A stretch of 64,000 nucleotides of DNA from JADJOM01 sp963817435 (GTDB lineage Bacteria; Gemmatimonadota; Gemmatimonadetes; Gemmatimonadales; GWC2-71-9): assembly GCA_963817435.1 (NCBI GenBank), contig CAWFNY010000001.1, positions 930,001 to 994,000 of the forward strand, given 5' to 3'. The notes below the pieces were generated by a model. It saw only the letters and a program-made list of their open reading frames with translations, was not told the origin of the DNA and made no database searches. Every line of letters begins with the position of its first letter. Within the stretch, counting starts at the first letter, position 1. The translations under genes were made by a program, and so were the position numbers. Below are positions 61,149-64,000 of this stretch, piece by piece.

Positions 61149-61298
61149 TCCGGACGATCCGTTAGGGACGCTCCATTGTGCGCTCGGGAGGGAGCCGGGG
61201 CTGTAACGGAGGCCACAGTCCGTCGGGTCGGAGCCGGCCCGGCGCGAGCTGTCCGGCCTTGTCGGGGGCCCTTCGGGAGGGTAGAATCCCACCCCGTT

Positions 61299-61389
61299 GG
61301 AGTCGTGGCCGAGTGGCTGAAGGCGGCGGTTTGCTAAACCGTTATAGGGTTGAAAAGCTCTATCCAGGGTTCGAATCCCTGCGACTCCG
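61299..61389 (+). tRNA. tRNA-Ser (GCU)
   Basis: The 91-base gene has acceptor GGAGTCG with CGACTCC, the D-arm GTGGCCGAGTGGCTGAAGGC, the anticodon stem-loop GCGGTTTGCTAAACCGT with anticodon GCT, a long variable arm and T-arm GGGTTCGAATCCC. The discriminator is G. No CCA is encoded. Confidence 0.97.
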
Positions 61390-61391
61390 CT

Positions 61392-61447
61392 GAGTGAGGA
61401 GTGAGGAGTAAGGAGTTCCTCCTGGCTCCTCACTCGTCACTTTTTTT
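61392..61447 (+). terminator. Hairpin with T7 tract between tRNA-Ser and gltX, built on GTGAGGA repeats
   Basis: GAGTGAGGAG (61392-61401) pairs perfectly with CTCCTCACTC (61426-61435), a ten-base stem, followed after five bases by T7 (61441-61447). The left arm and loop contain the direct repeats GTGAGGA, GTGAGGA and GTAAGGA. Likely the terminator of the tRNA transcript; alternatively a control point in front of gltX, which begins 26 bases later. Confidence 0.65.
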
Positions 61448-61472
61448 ACTCTATCCGGTCAACGCCAGCCCC

Positions 61473-62888
61473 ATGCCTCCGGTCCGCGTCCGTTTCGCTC
61501 CCTCTCCCACCGGCTACCTGCACGTCGGCGGCGCCCGGACGGCCCTCTTCAACTGGCTCTTTGCCAGGAAGACCGGCGGCACCTTCGTGCTCCGGATCGA
61601 GGATACCGACAAGGAGCGCAGCACCGAGTCCCACACCCAGGTGATTCTCGACGGTCTCAAGTGGCTGGGCATCACCTGGGACGAAGGGCCGTTCTTCCAG
61701 GGGCAGTACTACGACCGCCACCGCGCCGATGCGCACGGTCTGCTCGAGCGTGACCGGGCCTACCGCTGCTTCTGCACCCGCGAGGAGCTCGACGCGATGC
61801 GCGCCGTCGCCGAGAAGACCAGCATGGGCTTCCGGTACGACGGTCGCTGCGGCAGGCTGGGTACCGCGGAGATCGGGGCTCGCCTCGCCAAGGGCGATCC
61901 GTTCAGCATCCGACTCCGCATGCCGGATGAGGAGATCGCCTGGGACGACGCGGTCCATTCACGCATTAGCTTCCAGGGCCACGATCTCGACGACTTCATC
62001 ATCCTGCGCAGCGACGGCACACCGATCTACAATCTCGCGGTGGTCTCGGACGACGTGGAGATGCGGATCACCCACGTGATCCGGGGCGACGATCACATCT
62101 CGAACACCCCGAAGCAGATCGCGCTCTACCGCGCCCTCGGCAAACCGGCGCCCATCTTCGCGCACGTCCCGATGATCCTCGGCAACGACGGGAAGAAACT
62201 CTCAAAGCGCCACGGCGCGACCGCCGTCGGTGACTACGAGCACACCGGCATCCTGCCCCTCGCGATGCGAAATTTCCTCGCGCTCCTCGGCTGGTCGCCG
62301 GGCGGCGACCGCGAGATCCTGCCCGAGGCCGAGATGATCCAGCTCTTCTCGCTCGAGGGGATCCAGAAGAAGGCCGCCGTCTTCGACACCACCAAGCTCG
62401 AGTGGATGAACGGGCAGTATCTGTCGGCCGAGCCGGCGACTGCGCTCCGCGCGCCGGTGGCCAAGCACCTCGACGAGCTCGGCGTTCGCTACCAGGAGCG
62501 CGACCTCGACGGCCTGATCGATGCCGTCAAGGCGCGTTCCCGGACGCTGCTCGATATCGCGAACCAGCTCGCGGTCCGGCTCGACCGCACCCGGATCGTC
62601 CGGGACGTCAAGGGCACTCAGCTGGTGACCAAACTCGGTCCTGCCTTCGCCACGAATCTCGACTCGGCGCATGCGGCGCTCGCCGTACTCAGCCCCGCGG
62701 AGTGGACTGCTCCCAACCTCGAAGCGGCGCTCAAGACCGTGGCGGAGCGCGAGGGCAAGAAGCTCGGCGACATCATGCAGCCGGTCCGTGTCGCGCTCAC
62801 CGGCGGCACCGTGTCCGAACCGGTCAACGAGCTCCTCTTCGTCGTGGGCCGGGATGAGAGCCTCGCGCGGATTCTGGCGGCCCGCTAG
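61473..62888 (+). CDS. gltX: Glutamyl-tRNA synthetase
   Basis: The 471-residue class I enzyme charges tRNA-Glu. It begins MPPVRVRFAPSPTGYLHVGGARTALFNWLFAR (HIGH site), has RIEDTDKERS, TREELDAMRAVAEK, HVIRGDDHISNTPKQ and the KMSKS loop MILGNDGKKLSKRHGATAV, then a helical anticodon-binding domain. Length is standard. ATG 61473 is used. Glutamyl-tRNA also feeds the hemL pathway by the C5 route. The last 35 bases overlap the start of the CapA gene. Confidence 0.96.
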   Translation: MPPVRVRFAPSPTGYLHVGGARTALFNWLFARKTGGTFVLRIEDTDKERSTESHTQVILDGLKWLGITWDEGPFFQGQYYDRHRADAHGLLERDRAYRCFCTREELDAMRAVAEKTSMGFRYDGRCGRLGTAEIGARLAKGDPFSIRLRMPDEEIAWDDAVHSRISFQGHDLDDFIILRSDGTPIYNLAVVSDDVEMRITHVIRGDDHISNTPKQIALYRALGKPAPIFAHVPMILGNDGKKLSKRHGATAVGDYEHTGILPLAMRNFLALLGWSPGGDREILPEAEMIQLFSLEGIQKKAAVFDTTKLEWMNGQYLSAEPATALRAPVAKHLDELGVRYQERDLDGLIDAVKARSRTLLDIANQLAVRLDRTRIVRDVKGTQLVTKLGPAFATNLDSAHAALAVLSPAEWTAPNLEAALKTVAEREGKKLGDIMQPVRVALTGGTVSEPVNELLFVVGRDESLARILAAR

Positions 62889-64000
62889 CCGTTGCTTCCT
62901 GCTCGCGCTCCTCGCGGCGCCCCTCGCCGCCCAGGAGCCGGGAGCCGGCGTGGTGCATGCACCATCGGCCATCCGCTTCGCCTTTACCGGTGACATCAAC
63001 CTCGGGACCCGTACCCTTGAGGATGGCATCCCCGCGGACAGCGGCCGGTCCTTGTTCGCCGCGGTCGACTCGCTGCTGCGTGGTGACCTCGTGGTCGGCA
63101 ACTTCGAGGGGGTGCTGTCCGATTCGGGCTACTCCGCCAAGTGCGGCCCGCCGCCTGATACCACGGCCACCGACAGCACGGTCACGCCGCGTCGCGCGCC
63201 GGCCCGGAAGCGGCCGCGGCGTGCGGTCCACGCGAACTGTTACGCGTTCGCGACGCCCACCTGGCTCGCCGCGCGGCTGCCGGAGGCCGGCTTCACCCAT
63301 CTCAACCTCGCGAACAACCACGCCAACGACTTCGGTCCGGACGGTCGCGCCCACACCGAAGAGACGCTGCGCGCGCTGGGCATCACGCCCTATGGCCCGG
63401 TCGGATCGGTGGTCCTTCAGCCGGTCATGCACGACGGAGGAATGACGCTGGTGGGGATCGTCGGGTTCACCACCTACCCGCACGCCTACAACCTCCTCGA
63501 CCTCGCCGGGAGCGTGGGAATCGTGGACTCGGTACGGAGGCTGGTGGATGTCCTGGTGGTCACCTTTCACGGCGGCAAGGAGGGGGCGACCGCCGTCCGG
63601 ACCGGTAAGGGGCCGGAGTTCCTGGCGAAGGAGCCGCGGGGAGACTTGCGGAGGTGGGCTCGAGCGGTGATCGATGCCGGCGCCGACGCCGTGGTCGGCC
63701 ACGGGCCCCACGTGCTGCGCGGCGTGGAGTTCTATCGCGGGAAGCCGATCTTCTACTCGCTCGGCAATTTCATGACGTACCGGGGATTCAACCTCGAAGG
63801 CCCGCTGGGGCAGACTACCGTCCTGCAACTGGAGCTCGACGGGAACGGCTCGTTCCGCTCGGCGCGGATGCCGGCGCTGGTCCAGATTCCCCAGGTCGGA
63901 CCGACGCCGGACCAGTCCGGCGCGGCGGTGCGGCTGCTCCAGCGGGTGACGGCGCTCGATTTCCCCGAGACCGGCGCGCACATCGCCGACGACGGCACGA
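62854..64000 (+). CDS. CapA-family protein (poly-gamma-glutamate synthesis-type metallophosphatase fold), 3' end outside window
   Basis: From ATG 62854, inside gltX, the frame reads a signal peptide (SRCFLLALLAAPLAAQ) and the CapA domain: FAFTGDINLGTRTL, VVGNFEGVLSDSG, THLNLANNHANDFG, VVTFHGGKEG, VVGHGPHVLRGVEFYRGKPIFYSLGNF. These are the metallophosphatase-like metal-binding motifs. A basic insert rich in Arg and Pro (TPRRAPARKRPRRAV) interrupts it near residue 115. Relatives act in capsule poly-gamma-glutamate synthesis or are exported enzymes of unknown substrate. The frame runs to the window edge. Confidence 0.8.
   Translation, partial: MRASRGFWRPASRCFLLALLAAPLAAQEPGAGVVHAPSAIRFAFTGDINLGTRTLEDGIPADSGRSLFAAVDSLLRGDLVVGNFEGVLSDSGYSAKCGPPPDTTATDSTVTPRRAPARKRPRRAVHANCYAFATPTWLAARLPEAGFTHLNLANNHANDFGPDGRAHTEETLRALGITPYGPVGSVVLQPVMHDGGMTLVGIVGFTTYPHAYNLLDLAGSVGIVDSVRRLVDVLVVTFHGGKEGATAVRTGKGPEFLAKEPRGDLRRWARAVIDAGADAVVGHGPHVLRGVEFYRGKPIFYSLGNFMTYRGFNLEGPLGQTTVLQLELDGNGSFRSARMPALVQIPQVGPTPDQSGAAVRLLQRVTALDFPETGAHIADDGT

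Noticed and set aside
1..64000. CRISPR arrays, insertion sequences, integrases or phage genes
   Set aside because: No repeat-spacer array, transposase or integrase motif was seen on either strand.

Overview
The window looks like chromosome of a GC-rich bacterium, most likely a member of the Gemmatimonadota. That placement is an inference. It rests on the very high G+C content (judged by eye), the many secreted proteins and lipoproteins, two protein kinases fused to Ig-like (Big2) repeats, a SARP/BTAD-TPR regulator, and a PpsR-type regulator of tetrapyrrole synthesis, a gene known from phototrophic Proteobacteria and expected in phototrophic Gemmatimonas relatives. No plasmid, phage, insertion sequence or CRISPR signature was seen. 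Most genes are housekeeping genes packed tightly, with ATGA/GTGA start-stop overlaps.

Layout. 1-7.4 kb, minus strand: hemB-hemL-ppsR-hemC followed by an M16 protease, a tetrapyrrole block with its own regulator. 7.5-11.8 kb, plus strand: a small conserved protein, a secreted beta-helix/PA14 protein and an outer-membrane protein. 13-16 kb, minus: a globin, a Zn-ribbon/kinase/Big2 membrane receptor (frameshifted here) and a Big2 lipoprotein with a CxxCH motif. 16.7-31.9 kb, minus: tRNA-Met, then a long run read as sulfotransferase, thiolase, bioY, CPBP protease, 3-hydroxyacyl-CoA dehydrogenase, leucine dehydrogenase, rpiB, glyA, a Minf_1886-like protein, nnr, a propeller protein, thiL, eno, ftsB and a NirK-like copper protein. 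32.2-35.2 kb: stress-type small proteins, thrS with a tiny upstream membrane ORF, and a BON protein. 35.2-46.3 kb, plus: valS (three apparent frameshifts), an Ig-like lipoprotein, selA, purN, purH and a DUF2723 membrane protein, interrupted by a minus-strand DUF2135 lipoprotein. 46.3-50.5 kb: a second kinase/Big2 protein and three small lipoproteins. 50.6-58.4 kb: a SARP regulator divergent from a five-gene operon (hydrolase, GMC oxidoreductase, Gfo/Idh oxidoreductase, internally duplicated membrane protein, VTT membrane protein). 58.6-64 kb: tRNA-Ser(UGA), metB with an elaborate leader, a secreted protein of unknown role, tRNA-Ser(GCU), gltX and the start of a CapA-family gene.

The strongest regulatory signals are two. 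Upstream of metB, a promoter is followed by a pseudoknot-type element that resembles the SAM-II/SAM-V riboswitch core, an intrinsic terminator, and a 17-codon upstream ORF whose stop overlaps the metB start. In front of ppsR, a near-consensus sigma-70 promoter carries a TGTC-N10-GACA palindrome over its -35 box, which is the textbook PpsR/CrtJ site; this PpsR has no cysteine at all.

Three single-base shifts in valS, an essential gene, and one in the first kinase suggest residual indel errors in the assembly. Frameshifts in this window should therefore not be read as gene decay without checking the reads.
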